Below, one piece after another: positions 11,501 to 19,829 of a DNA stretch of 64,000 bases. The position numbers and the translations under genes are program-made. How positions within the stretch are numbered: position 1 is the first letter of the stretch; each line of letters opens with the position of its first letter. The stretch spans positions 62,001 through 126,000 of the forward strand of contig JAUPFM010000063.1 in assembly GCA_033026295.1 (NCBI GenBank), written 5' to 3'. Source of the DNA: Channa striata. Taxonomy: Eukaryota; Chordata; Actinopteri; Anabantiformes; Channidae. The notes beneath the pieces are model-generated. The model ran no database searches. It was not told the DNA's origin and saw nothing but the letters and a program-made list of their open reading frames with translations.

Positions 11501-14500
11501 TTATCTGAAATTAATCAGCACTCACACTATCACAGTTTAATGTAAATATTACTGAGACTTGGCAGATGTTCCCCCTTAAACATAGTGTTGGATTGTTTTC
11601 TAATGATTTTTTTTATTACAGACATATTTATCAGTGTTTTCTTTGCTGTTTTTTGTGTTAACCTACTTGTGATGTTCATGAAATTGTCAGGCTCTCGTTT
11701 ATTAACCTCACAAAGATTTTTCACTGATCTGCTGCTTCACAAAACAGTGTTTTAGACAAAAGCTGTTTGTGAAAAACTGTGTTTTATGTGAATAGTTTCC
11801 ATCAGAGCCGCTGTGACTCTGGATCCCAACTGGCCTCTGATATACACTGGTGAAACAGTCACAGTCAGATGTGAGATCCAGGATCGTGGACCAACTAAGT
11901 GGACGTATGAATGGAGACCAACAAACAGAGTCACATCTCCAGAACCAAATGAAATTAGGATCATTGGAGCTACAAGGTCCCACAGTGGAAACTACAGTTG
12001 TCGGGGTAAAACAGACTCTCACTCATCAACAGAGTGGAGTAATGTCGTCACACTGACAGTATCAGGTGAGCTGGACCTTGTTTCATCGAGAACAAAAATG
12101 ATTTATGATGTTTTCATTTGTCTGTGTAAATAAGAAAACAGTAATGTTGCTCCATCCTGGAAACTTAAAGCTAAATTCAGTTTGTTTTGAACCTTGGAGC
12201 AAAGTAATAAAAAGAACAGTAACTTTCTGTGTACAATACAGACTGGAAAGATTACATATTTAACTTAAAAAACAATAAGACATTTACTTCATTTGTTTCA
12301 ACACAACTTAAAAAAATCTATTATTCATGGTTCAATAATACACAAAGATGTAATATGGACTGACGTTGACTGTGTAAAATATATGATACATTATTTAAAG
12401 CAGCATTTTACCTTCAGTCAGTGTAGAAATACAGAAATCATAAGACATGAAGGAGGAAAAGAGAGATCGTGACATGTGGCCACGTTTTCTGGAACACTGT
12501 AGATTTACATGTGAACCATCAGGCTGCTGAGACGAGTCTGAACTGTTGGGATTATGTTGCACTGTGACCTGTGACTGTGATTAAATGGTCAATATTATTA
12601 ATATTCACTGTCAGTTCAAGCGTTTAGGTTTGAAATGACAAAGAATTAAATTTGAATTCTGACCAAATTGTCATTTATTTCCCACATTCACATGTAAAAC
12701 CAAAGATTTGTCAGCAGATGTCGCCATTTATCTGTCAAATGTTTCATAACACTGAACCATGGTCAACACATTTGTTTCATATTGATTCAGTTCTTGAATC
12801 AAAATCAATAATCAATATAGATTTGTTGTGTAACTTCTTGAATTCAAATCACTAATATTTTTATTTTGTATTTAATATATTGTGTGACAAGGTACCTGAC
12901 AAAAACATTTTTTAATAAAGGGACTACTCATAGGATGGATAAAAGTGTTATGAATCTGATCAGAGTTTCTGACCAAAATATATTTTAAAATATCATACTG
13001 CTGATCACAGTGATAATATAAAAAAATGGCACAATTGTTTTGTATCAACATTTAATTGTGTTTAGCAATTATTTTGTACTTATTTAAACAGTCGTCATTA
13101 ATAGTGACAGTAATTAAGTTTTGATGTGTTTGTTCTAAACTCAACAGCAGCTGAACCAAAGGCCCAAATAAGAGCTGACAGCAGTGATATTCCAGTAGGA
13201 GGCAGCGTGACCCTGAGCTGCTCTGTGAACCCATCATCTGGTTGGACATATCACTGGTACAGAGGTGATAGATTGTTTGAACCTCTGACACAAGATGCTG
13301 TTTCCCACACGAATGGACGAATCAGTGTCTCACAGGGAGGAATCTACAGGTGCAGAGGAGGAAGAGGAAACCCAGTTTACTACACACAGAACAGTGAACC
13401 ACAGTTTGTTCGGTCTGAAGGTTCGTTTGTTTCTGTTTTCTCTGAAGAAAAAGATGATCCGTCATCAGCTCAGTTCATCCAGTTTATCTTTGAACAACTT
13501 GCAGTATCTCATCCATATGTTGATAATTAATTCTTTCCTGTACATTCACGATGAAAATATAATTTTTTCTTTCTTATTTTTTGTGTTGTTTTGTGTTTAT
13601 AAATAATACAAACATTTTATTCATATGATGGCATTGAAAGTTCCAAGGTCACTTAACAAATTATTTAAACAATAAAACTAAAAAGATAAAAACAGTCAAA
13701 TTCCATCAGTGAATAAAACACAGAGATCAGCAGGATTTGAGATAATAATCAGATAATAAAAAAATGAAGTTGATCAAGCTGATGGAAATAAACAAGCAGC
13801 TACAGACCAACTCTGATACATAAGAGGAAACAGTCACTGTGAGACAGTCAAATACTGACAAATTCATTAGTGGTAAATAAAATATTGTGTAAAGATGGAA
13901 GGTAACAGCAGTTTAACATGTCACAGCTGCTGTTGTCACTTTCTTACGTCATTTGAAACAGACACAAACTGTAAGAAGCTTTTAAGGTAGAAATCACAGT
14001 TTGATGAAAACGCTGCAGTTTGCTCTGATCCTCAGTGACAAGAAACTGAAGTAGATGAATATCATAGGCCTTTGTAATGTGCTATTTGAATCATCGTGTC
14101 TTTGAACTTGGTTTTATTTCTTTTGTCGTGTTTTTCAGATGTTGGTCCATCAGCGTCTCTCACAGTGAATCCTGACAGAGTTCAACACTTCACCTTTGAC
14201 TCTGTGTCTCTGAGCTGTGAGGGAAACTTTACTGAGTGGACAGTGAGGAGGTTCACTGAGGACGTCCGTCTGTCTCCCTGCTCCCACTGGGGGACAATGA
14301 CTGGATCCACGTGTAAAATCTTCACCTCCCGGTCTGGTTCTGCAGTGTACTGGTGTGAGTCTGGATCAGGAGAGTTCAGTAATTCAGTCAACATCACTGT
14401 CCACAGTATGTTTGATTCACTTTGTACATTTCTTTCACTGAAACATCCATGTGTCAACATCCTGTTATGAACTTTAATACCCAGATCAAACTGAGTAGTG

Positions 14501-17500
14501 GACAGTGGTCACATGCTGAAGTGTCTTTGGGCAAAACACTTTTCAACAACTGCAGTTAATATTATGTGACTGTCAGAAACAGAACTGGTAAAGACGAGTG
14601 GACTGACAAAAAATGACAGATTTGAGCTTCTGGACTTAAAACTGGTGGTAAAATTTCTGCAGGCCAAGACTTGAGGGGACCAGGGTGGACACAGCAAGTC
14701 GTCTGGACGGGCGTATCACTGTGCACAAGAGATGGTAGTTAGGCAGGTTTCTAATTTCACAGGCAAGTTCCAGATCCAGAACCCACAGGCAGTGTCCAAA
14801 CAGTTTCAGTTTCGGGGTTCAGAGAACAGACTAGGTCAGGTCCAAGGGGGTGGAGCAGGAAACAGGAAGTGGGCAGCACAATAGGGTTAACGTAAAGAGA
14901 AATTCCAGGTCCAAGAATCCAGTATCCAAAACAGAAGAACAGTCCAAGGTCCAATCCCTATGAAAGAGAATCACACAGAATCAGACAGACAGGATTCAGA
15001 CATTTACCAGGCTTACGGAGCCAGAGATCAGAACAGGTATTAAGGTCCAGGGACAGATGTGAGTCACACCAGGTAAGCAGAGGAGTCCGGTTCAGGTAGG
15101 TCACATGCTTCACAATGGAGTTCAGAGGACAATCCGTCCATCAGAGAGGGCTGCAGACCTGCTTAGAAAGCCGACCGCACACGTGCAAATCACCTGCTAA
15201 ACTGCAGCAGAGTCGACGGGGGAGGCTGAGACAGGAAACTGGGAAAATATGGCAGGAAACCGGGAGCTCAGGCCAAAGACCAAGACAGTTTTACAGATAC
15301 ATTGGTGATGTGGCTTCAAAATAACAATAACAATAACAATGTATTTAGGGAGACGTACAGTATTTTTTCCCCAAACTGTTTCATACAAAAGGAGGAAAAC
15401 AGTTATTTGTCAAAAGGTTTTAGACAGTAGTTCGTAAATACACAAGATCAAATGTCAGATCTCGATGTAAATCTTTTAAATAAATGTTGCATCTTTGTTC
15501 ATCAGCTTGTTCTGATGTTCTGCAGCAGCTGAAACTTCACTCTGACTGTTTTACAGATGCAGATATTCTCCTGGTGAGTCCTGTCCATCCTGTGACTGAA
15601 GGACAGTCTGTTACTGTTGGCTGCAAATTCAGAAACACAACTTTTATTTCCAATGTGATTTTCTATCAAAATGACAAAGTCAGACAAAATGACACCAGAC
15701 AGGAGCTGAATATTTCTGCAGTGTCAAAGTCAGATGAAGGTTTCTACAAGTGTCAGTGCTCAGGAAAAGAGTCGCCACAGAGTTGGTTAACAGTTACAGG
15801 TGAGATGGATTCAGTCACTCTGATCTTCTCAGTGTCACTAAAAAAGGAAAATGTCTTTACCAGGAGAAAAATTATTTCCCAACAGATAAACCCAGACCTG
15901 TCCTCAGTGTGTCTCCATCATGGCTGAGTCCTGGAGCCTCAGTGACTCTGAACTGTGAGCTTGAACATCCATCTGCAGGATGGATGTTCTACTGGTATAA
16001 GGCTGTTCCTGATCTGTCACACAAATCCTACAGATATGAGCTGCTACCTGCTAGAGACACTGGGACTGGACACAATTCCTACGTCCTTCATGGACAGACA
16101 CACACAGCAGGACATGTGTGTAGAGCTGGAAGAGGAGACCCAGTGTATTACACTGATCACAGTGAACCACAGTTTGTCTGGTCTGGAGGTCAGTTGGTTT
16201 CTCTCCAAAATATCGTATAACATTAATAATGTCCATATTAATAAATAAACTTTTTTCCTAATGGATTAAATATGAATATATTCAAGCAAATATGGCTCAC
16301 AGTATTTTAGATATTTGGTCTGATCTTACTGCTCGTACCTGTTTGTTCGTACTGACCCAGCAGACAGGACAGTTGGACATGTGTCAGTGTTGAGGCAGGT
16401 TCACAGACAGATTACACACAGAAACAGATTATCAGCAGGAGGCAAAGATGAACAATGGAAACAAAGAGCTATGAAGAGTCAGATTAATATGATACAAACA
16501 TTTGGATATAACATGATTTAGTCTGAGACAAACACGTCTGTATGACTGACAGGCAGGTGAATATAGGTCAAAGAATTCAGCAGCTGACAGTAATTAATGT
16601 CTCTGCTCCATCCAGATCAGTATTTACATCACTGAAGTGTTTGTGATGGTGACATGATAATATTTAGCAAACAAAGGTCTGAAAACAGATCTAAAACTGA
16701 TGGAATATTTGCACCGTGCTCTTTCATTACCACAGTGTTGAGTGACCAACTTTTCCATGTTATTTTCCAGATGTTGGTCCATCAGCGTCTCTCACAGTGA
16801 ATCCTGACAGAGTTCAACACTTCACCTCTGACTCTGTGTCTCTGAGCTGTGAGGGAAACTCTACTGAGTGGACAGTGAAGAGGTTCACTGATCGAGGCTT
16901 CCTGTCCCGCTGTGATGACTGGGGGACAATGAGCGGGTCCACGTGCACCGTCCACAGCTTACAGGAGGGTGTGACAGTGTACTGGTGTGAGTCTGGATCA
17001 GGAGAGTTCAGCAGTGCCGTCAACATCACTGTCCACAGTGAGTCTGACAAACTCTGAATCACTGAAACCCGTTAGACTGACAACAGTTTCCACGTGGTGA
17101 ACGTTGTGTGTGGACGAGACCTTTAAACATGTTCAATCTCACTAGTCCTGTTCTCATGGTGAAGTTTCCACTTTGCACAGTTTTGTGGCCCCAATAATTC
17201 CCACGTGGTGAAGTTTCATTGGAGATTTGATCACACACGCGAAACATTTGGCAAATTAGGAGGGAGCTCCACTTCTCAGCTCCAAAAGACTCCGACAGTG
17301 TCCTGCGACGCTGGACTCCCCCTTTGGTCCTGAAAGCCTTCAGCGACAAACACGCAATAAAAAAGTTGTGGAGACGAAGCCTCGTTTGACCAAACTGTGT
17401 GAACAGCACTGCAGCACAGATATTCATTTCTAAAGGTTTTTGACTGAGGGTTGAGCTTCACAAATATCTTACATAATCATGAAAAATCTCAACAAAGTTC

Positions 17501-19829
17501 TCCAACTTTTATGCCCAAAGATGTAGTTTCTACTCACCCTCTCATACAAATCAGTAAATCATTTGTTGAAATAGTTTCACCAACTGTGCAGGCAGACGTG
17601 TGATAAAACTGAATTCCTTTTGACAAGTAGTAGCAGGTTTTTACAATGGAGCCAAAGTGGCAAAAAAATGTGTAATAAAAAATAAAAAAATAATCTTGTT
17701 CAGCTATAAACACTCAATCAGCAGTTTGGTTATTCACTAAATAAAGATTTTACTGTTGTCTGCCTTAAAAATACCTGTTTCCTGAATGACATGACAAAGT
17801 TTCTTAATGCTGATTTATAATTTCAGGGTCCAGGCCTGAAAGTTCTTCATTTACTGGCCCTTTTTTCACTGGGTTCATTAGTGGAATTTTTCTGACTGTT
17901 TTCCTGCTGCTGCTGCTGCTGTGTTACTGCAGAAAGATAAAAGGTGGGAACTTTTCTTGTTTATGATTCACTAAAAATCACTGATAAACTCAGATATGAT
18001 GACATGAAGCTGAACAATGATTGTTTAATAATGATTGTGCTTTTTTTTTACAGCTCCAATTTGGAACAGGTTAGAAAAACTTTCTCTTCAATCATGTTAA
18101 ACCACAAACATTTTTGCACATTATCATGTTATTTATTAAATTCACAGTATTTTCTGTGTTTTAGTTTCATTCAGTCACTGAACACGAGTCAAGATTCTGC
18201 TACACAGCAAACGGTCGACCAGAGTAAAAGTCAAGTTTACTCGTCTCTTCTCCACGGTCAGACTCATTTTTATTTTAGATGACGACTGTTTTAGGTGAAA
18301 AATGTGTTACTTTTATTGATTTTCACTGATCTGTAGGTGATGCTGCTGTGTATGAATCAATCACAGGCTCTGGAAACACAGGAAGTGGTACAGTATAAAC
18401 TTAAACTTGTGTTTAATGATCAATATCAATCTTCATATTTTAGTTACACAAACAGACAAATATGATAATGTTACACAGATTCAGTAAAAGTCTTGTCAAG
18501 ATGAGTAAGTCAACAAACTATTTAACATGGAATAGAACAATACATTTATAAATCATAAATACATTTTCATTTTAAATATTAAAATTATGATTGAAAAGTT
18601 ATGTTTAAAATCGTGATCTAACAGGAAAACATGATGATACAGAGGAGAACTCTGACTACAACAATGTGAATCCAACCACAGGTAAAAATGTTGTTACTAC
18701 TACAGTCAAAAATACAATGTGTTTTTGTATTTTTGCTGTTCAAATGACATTTGCAAGGTAAATTTAACATATTTCTTCATAATTATTAACAAGTAGTAAC
18801 AGCCACCAATAATTAAAAAGGGTAAAGGAATAACAGAGATCATCTTCTGTGGGGTAAAATCACAGTTTCAGCAGGCACAGCATGAAAACTACATGGGTTT
18901 TATAACGCTGCTTTGAGGCTAACTGGCTTTGAGGTTTGCACAACCACAAGAAAAGGAAGCGACATTTTGTTTCAGCTTATTCAGAAAAAGATAAATTGTC
19001 TTTGCATTACTTGAAAAAAATCATTTCAGGGCTAAAAGAATTTTCCAAGCGGAAGAGATTAACCACGAAAAAAAGTTTAAGAAAAATTAAAAACATTTTA
19101 TTTTTAAAAAGGATCAAAGATATAGAAAGTGAAATACTAGCACACGTTTCCTTTATCAGCTGAACATTTTGGTTCCATGGATTTTTCAGGCAATGCTGAA
19201 AAAGCTGAAACTTATCATATCAGTATCTTGACAAACAAACTCTCTGATGATTATTTATTTGTTTTTAAGTGAAGCTTTTCTCCCACAGACTGTGGCCTAT
19301 GTAACGGTAAATGTGGCTTTAAACAGGGATGAATGAACTTTGCACGTCTGTGGATTGTGGTGCCAAAGCCGGTGTTGACACGGTGGAAAGAGGAACAGCT
19401 GTGTCCGTCTGTAGGTTCATTTGTGAAGCCTCGCAAAGCTCTTGCTGTGCGTTTAAATCTGTTAACCTGGTAAAACCCAGAACGAGTTAAAAGTTATTGA
19501 GTGACAGGATTTGTTGGTGTCAAGATAAATGAAAGAGATCAGAGTCATGCAGCCTGGAAAATACCTCACTGATCTTTGAGAAAGTGAAAGACGAGCATCT
19601 GTCTAAACTGTGGTAGAAACAACAAGCTTCTTCTCAACAACGTTTGTTCGTACATTATTTTATTGCCGCTTTGGTAAAAACGTGACTGTCTCAAACTCCA
19701 AACATGATCTGAAATATGAATCTTTGGAAACACTCTCAGTACTTCAGGACAGAGTTATGCCTTTGTTTTTCTTTTCTTTTTCTTTTCCTTTGTCGTAATA
19801 ATTGTGATTTTGTTTCAGATCCAGAATAA
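259..19829 (+). CDS. Unit 1: FcR-like receptor, 16 Ig domains, TM, ITAM tail (multi-exon gene model)
   Basis: Conceptual splice: signal peptide exons 259-295 and 570-602; Ig exons starting at 4155, 4784, 5634, 6260, 7111, 7946, 8923, 9554, 9933, 11051, 11796, 13148, 14139, 15557, 15886 and 16771; TM exon 17827-17943; tail exons 18054-18069, 18165-18256, 18337-18387, 18625-18681; terminal codons 19819-19829. All junctions keep frame and no Ig exon has an internal stop; the sum is 4731 bases, about 1576 residues. The product would be a leukocyte surface receptor with a very long ectodomain and its own ITAM (YSSL-x7-YESI) for Syk-type kinase recruitment. The Ig types match teleost FCRL/LITR-like proteins. 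Ligand unknown; immunoglobulin binding is not shown. Splicing is inferred and shorter isoforms are likely. An internal alternative 5' exon (14004) may split the model. Confidence 0.72.
603..2450 (+). other. Unit 1 large intron, 5' part
   Basis: Non-coding, AT-rich. Positions 603-1640 match 26259-27480 of unit 2 closely; unit 2 carries about 270 extra bases at 27050-27311. A stretch near 1930-2060 reappears at 51870-51960 in unit 3. No exon-like sequence seen. Confidence 0.6.
2465..2552 (+). repeat. CA microsatellite
   Basis: Imperfect CA repeats, with a pure run at about 2519-2546. The paralogous site near 29095 in unit 2 holds only a few CA copies. Confidence 0.85.
2604..2882 (+). mobile_element. 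tRNA-derived SINE with target-site duplication
   Basis: The head has a Pol III A box (TGGCTCAGTTGG from 2605) and B box (GTTCGATCCC at about 2649), followed by a fish SINE body ending in a short CCATTTA repeat tail. It is flanked by ACTTTTG at 2597-2603 and 2883-2889. The empty site, with a single ACTTTTG, is preserved in unit 2 near 29168, so insertion followed the unit duplication or was lineage-restricted. Confidence 0.85.
3006..3480 (+). mobile_element. piggyBac transposase remnant
   Basis: Reads YRSKDESTASLW, then ATMSLE-like TMSLETFHIFSRL, DKWVDQLPLL and PGPNVTVDERLVAFRG. These are conserved blocks of the piggyBac (DDE_Tnp_1_7) transposase; TVDE includes a catalytic-region acid. The frame is broken between 3031 and 3171 and the C-terminal half is missing. 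A shorter copy lies at 29300-29600, so it predates the unit duplication. Confidence 0.8.
3481..4154 (+). other. Unit 1 intron, 3' part
   Basis: Non-coding. From about 3840 it matches unit 2 on both sides of the element inserted at 29629-31918, giving the empty site CCAGGG near 3925. It ends in a pyrimidine-poor acceptor GAACAG. Confidence 0.6.
4155..4418 (+). CDS. Unit 1 Ig exon 1 (type A)
   Basis: Phase 1-1 exon of 264 bases. Reads RASVTLQPNWNQIFRGER, then TLTCEI, EWTYEW, SGNYRCRG and an NLT sequon near the end. Two Cys and the central Trp give a C2-type Ig fold. GTAGGT donor. Near-copies at 5634, 7111 and 32160. Confidence 0.85.
4784..5059 (+). CDS. Unit 1 Ig exon 2 (type B)
   Basis: Reads ADKPKPALTADKTNIRAGD, then VTLSCSLKESDGWTFYFYRR and GGFYSCSGGRGNPLF. 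Two Cys and Trp of an Ig fold. The acceptor is CAGCAG, so the exon may start at 4784 or 4787; both keep frame and differ by one Ala. GTGAGT donor. Confidence 0.85.
5634..5894 (+). CDS. Unit 1 Ig exon 3 (type A)
   Basis: 261 bases, phase 1-1. Reads PTKVTVSRRPSWSHIYSGEK, then VTCQIEGDTDWTYEW and SGNYRCRGKKDF. Its last third is almost identical to exon 1, and its first third to exon 5, so it looks like a mosaic. Confidence 0.85.
6260..6535 (+). CDS. Unit 1 Ig exon 4 (type B)
   Basis: Nearly identical to exon 2 (differences include NIPAGD for NIRAGD and SSE for SRE). CAGCAG tandem acceptor, 276 bases, GTGAGT donor. It is the recent tandem copy of exon 2. Confidence 0.85.
7111..7371 (+). CDS. Unit 1 Ig exon 5 (type A)
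   Basis: Near-copy of exon 3 (HFYSGEK, DTEWTYEW, VMDRAAESDSGNYRCRG). 261 bases, phase 1-1, GTAGGT donor. The following intron diverges from its siblings and contains the hairpin at 7428-7485. Confidence 0.85.
7428..7485. repeat. Perfect 20-base inverted repeat (hairpin)
   Basis: The arm at 7428-7447 is the exact reverse complement of 7466-7485, with an 18-base AT-rich spacer. Unit 2 keeps the right arm near 32510 but its left arm is shortened. Sibling introns in unit 1 have only a related left arm. Confidence 0.85.
7946..8218 (+). CDS. Unit 1 Ig exon 6 (type B)
   Basis: Reads VTLSCSVDRSDGWTFYWSRH, then EGGFYSCRGARGDPLFFT. 273 bases, CAGCAG acceptor, GTGAGT donor. Ortholog-like partner at 33360 in unit 2. 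Confidence 0.85.
8219..8922 (+). other. Unit 1 intron with degenerate short repeat
   Basis: Positions 8470-8585 hold a degenerate direct repeat built on GACCAAGTC/CAAGACC units, also present at 33890-34005. Otherwise nothing recognisable. Confidence 0.6.
8923..9189 (+). CDS. Unit 1 Ig exon 7 (type A, DAVLTLESSW subtype)
   Basis: Reads DAVLTLESSWSMFFTGES, then VTFICDMKEGKDTDWFYK and YSGVYQCFGRH. 267 bases, phase 1-1. Paralogues at 34797 and 49961. In unit 3 this subtype is the first Ig domain. Confidence 0.85.
9554..9826 (+). CDS. Unit 1 Ig exon 8 (type B)
   Basis: Reads DKPRATLTQGPTNIPVGGS, then TLSCSVDVSDGWKYDWFRR and GGIYRCIGRRGRPDFY. 273 bases, CAG acceptor, GTGAGT donor. The intron to the next exon is only 106 bases. 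Confidence 0.85.
9933..10202 (+). CDS. Unit 1 Ig exon 9 (type A)
   Basis: Reads NSVSVTLQPNWPQMFSGET, then TLRCEIQDGGDTGWEYEW and SGDYMCKGTKTQ. 270 bases, GTAAGT donor. Nearly identical to 35772 in unit 2. Confidence 0.85.
11051..11323 (+). CDS. Unit 1 Ig exon 10 (type B)
   Basis: Reads AEPKAQIRADSSDIPVGGS, then TLSCSVNPSSGWTYHWYRG and GGIYRCRGGRGNPVYYT. CAGCAG acceptor, 273 bases. The exon plus about 170 bases of upstream intron is duplicated at 12940-13390. Confidence 0.85.
11796..12065 (+). CDS. Unit 1 Ig exon 11 (type A)
   Basis: Reads AAVTLDPNWPLIYTGET, then VRCEIQDRGPTKWTYEW, SGNYSCRGKTDSHSSTEW and VVTLTVSG. 270 bases, GTGAGC donor. Its 3' third recurs exactly in the unit 2 exon at 32160. 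Confidence 0.85.
12066..13147 (+). other. Unit 1 intron, 1.1 kb
   Basis: Contains a roughly 145-base segment (12650-12795) that recurs almost unchanged at 58886-59030. From about 12940 it is a copy of the intron before exon 10. No coding sequence seen. Confidence 0.6.
13148..13420 (+). CDS. Unit 1 Ig exon 12 (type B/E hybrid)
   Basis: Identical to exon 10 for most of its length, but its last 30 bases read SEPQFVRSEG and match the 3' end of type E exons (SEPQFVWSGG). The donor is GTTCGT, unusual for this gene. Unspliced, the frame runs to a stop at 13528-13530, giving a possible short secreted C-terminus. Confidence 0.75.
13810..14034 (+). promoter_or_regulatory. Conserved block with candidate alternative first exon (ATG 14004)
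   Basis: A block of about 330 bases before the type C exon is conserved in all three units (also 40060-40394 and 54545-54875). It holds a CRE-like TTACGTCAT, an E-box CAGCTG and an ATG opening MKTLQFALIL, a signal-like start. A GT follows in phase 1 (GTGACA here), compatible with the C exon about 100 bases on. Start-site use is inferred; the signal peptide would be short. Confidence 0.35.
14139..14405 (+). CDS. Unit 1 Ig exon 13 (type C, FcR D1-like)
   Basis: Reads VGPSASLTVNPDRVQHFTFD, then VSLSCEGNFTEWTVRRF and AVYWCESGSGEFS, with NFT and NIT sequons. Resembles the first domain of teleost Fc-gamma-receptor-like proteins. 267 bases, GTATGT donor. Confidence 0.85.
14406..15556 (+). other. 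Unit 1 intron with inserted repeat
   Basis: From about 14640 to 15310 the sequence is GC-richer, purine-rich and unlike the paralogous introns in units 2 and 3, so it is probably an insertion of an interspersed repeat. A piece (14640-14740) recurs at 63790-63900. Ends and class not determined. Confidence 0.45.
15557..15799 (+). CDS. Unit 1 Ig exon 14 (type D, FcR D2-like)
   Basis: Reads ADILLVSPVHPVTEGQS, then TVGCKFRNTTFISNVIFYQN and KSDEGFYKCQCSGKESP. The KSDEGFYKC..ES..SWLTV pattern is a hallmark of the second domain of FcR/FCRL proteins. 243 bases, GTGAGA donor. Copies at 42526 and 55705. Confidence 0.85.
15886..16188 (+). CDS. Unit 1 Ig exon 15 (type E)
   Basis: 303 bases. Reads DKPRPVLSVSPSWLSPGAS, then TLNCELEHPSAGWMFYWYK and HVCRAGRGDPVYYTDHS. 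Follows the D exon after only 86 bases of intron. GTCAGT donor. In units 2 and 3 type E lies before C-D, so here it is an extra copy. Confidence 0.8.
16771..17037 (+). CDS. Unit 1 Ig exon 16 (type C, membrane-proximal)
   Basis: Second type C exon in this unit. Reads VSLSCEGNSTEWTVKRF, DDWGTMSGSTC and VYWCESGSGEFSSAVNITVH. GTGAGT donor. No type D exon follows before the TM exon, unlike in units 2 and 3. Confidence 0.85.
17038..17826 (+). other. Unit 1 intron before TM exon
   Basis: No Ig exon, repeat or RNA recognised. A degenerate type D exon was looked for and not seen. Confidence 0.5.
17827..17943 (+). CDS. Unit 1 transmembrane exon
   Basis: Reads SSFTGPFFTGFISGIFLTVF, then six Leu and CYCRKIKG. 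One membrane span, Cys residues at the inner face that could be palmitoylated, and a basic stop-transfer. The Leu run is encoded by CTG x6. No charged residue in the span. GTGGGA donor. Confidence 0.85.
18054..18681 (+). CDS. Unit 1 cytoplasmic tail exons with ITAM
   Basis: Exons 18054-18069 (16 bases), 18165-18256, 18337-18387 and 18625-18681 all splice in frame. The joined product contains YSSL-LHGDAAV-YESI, an exact ITAM (YxxL-x7-YxxI), with YSSL and YESI on separate exons. The last exon reads SDYNNV, a permissive ITIM-like SxYxxV. Signalling through Syk/ZAP70-type SH2 domains is expected from the motif, not shown. Confidence 0.8.
19190..19272 (+). CDS. Possible alternative terminal exon of unit 1
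   Basis: After a TTTTTCAG acceptor, phase-1 reading gives GNAEKAETYHISILTNKLSD and a further 7 residues before TGA at 19270-19272. It could replace the terminal exon at 19819. No equivalent was found in unit 3. Confidence 0.35.
19819..19829 (+). CDS. Terminal coding exon of unit 1
   Basis: GTTTCAG acceptor, then DPE and stop TAA at 19827-19829. The surrounding sequence is homologous to the unit 3 terminal exon (57639), including ATTGTGATTTT upstream, which supports it as the ancestral last exon. Confidence 0.6.

Noticed and set aside
17038..17826. Hidden type D Ig exon before the unit 1 TM exon
   Set aside because: Expected from units 2 and 3, but no VHPVTEG or KSDEGFYKC-like sequence was found.
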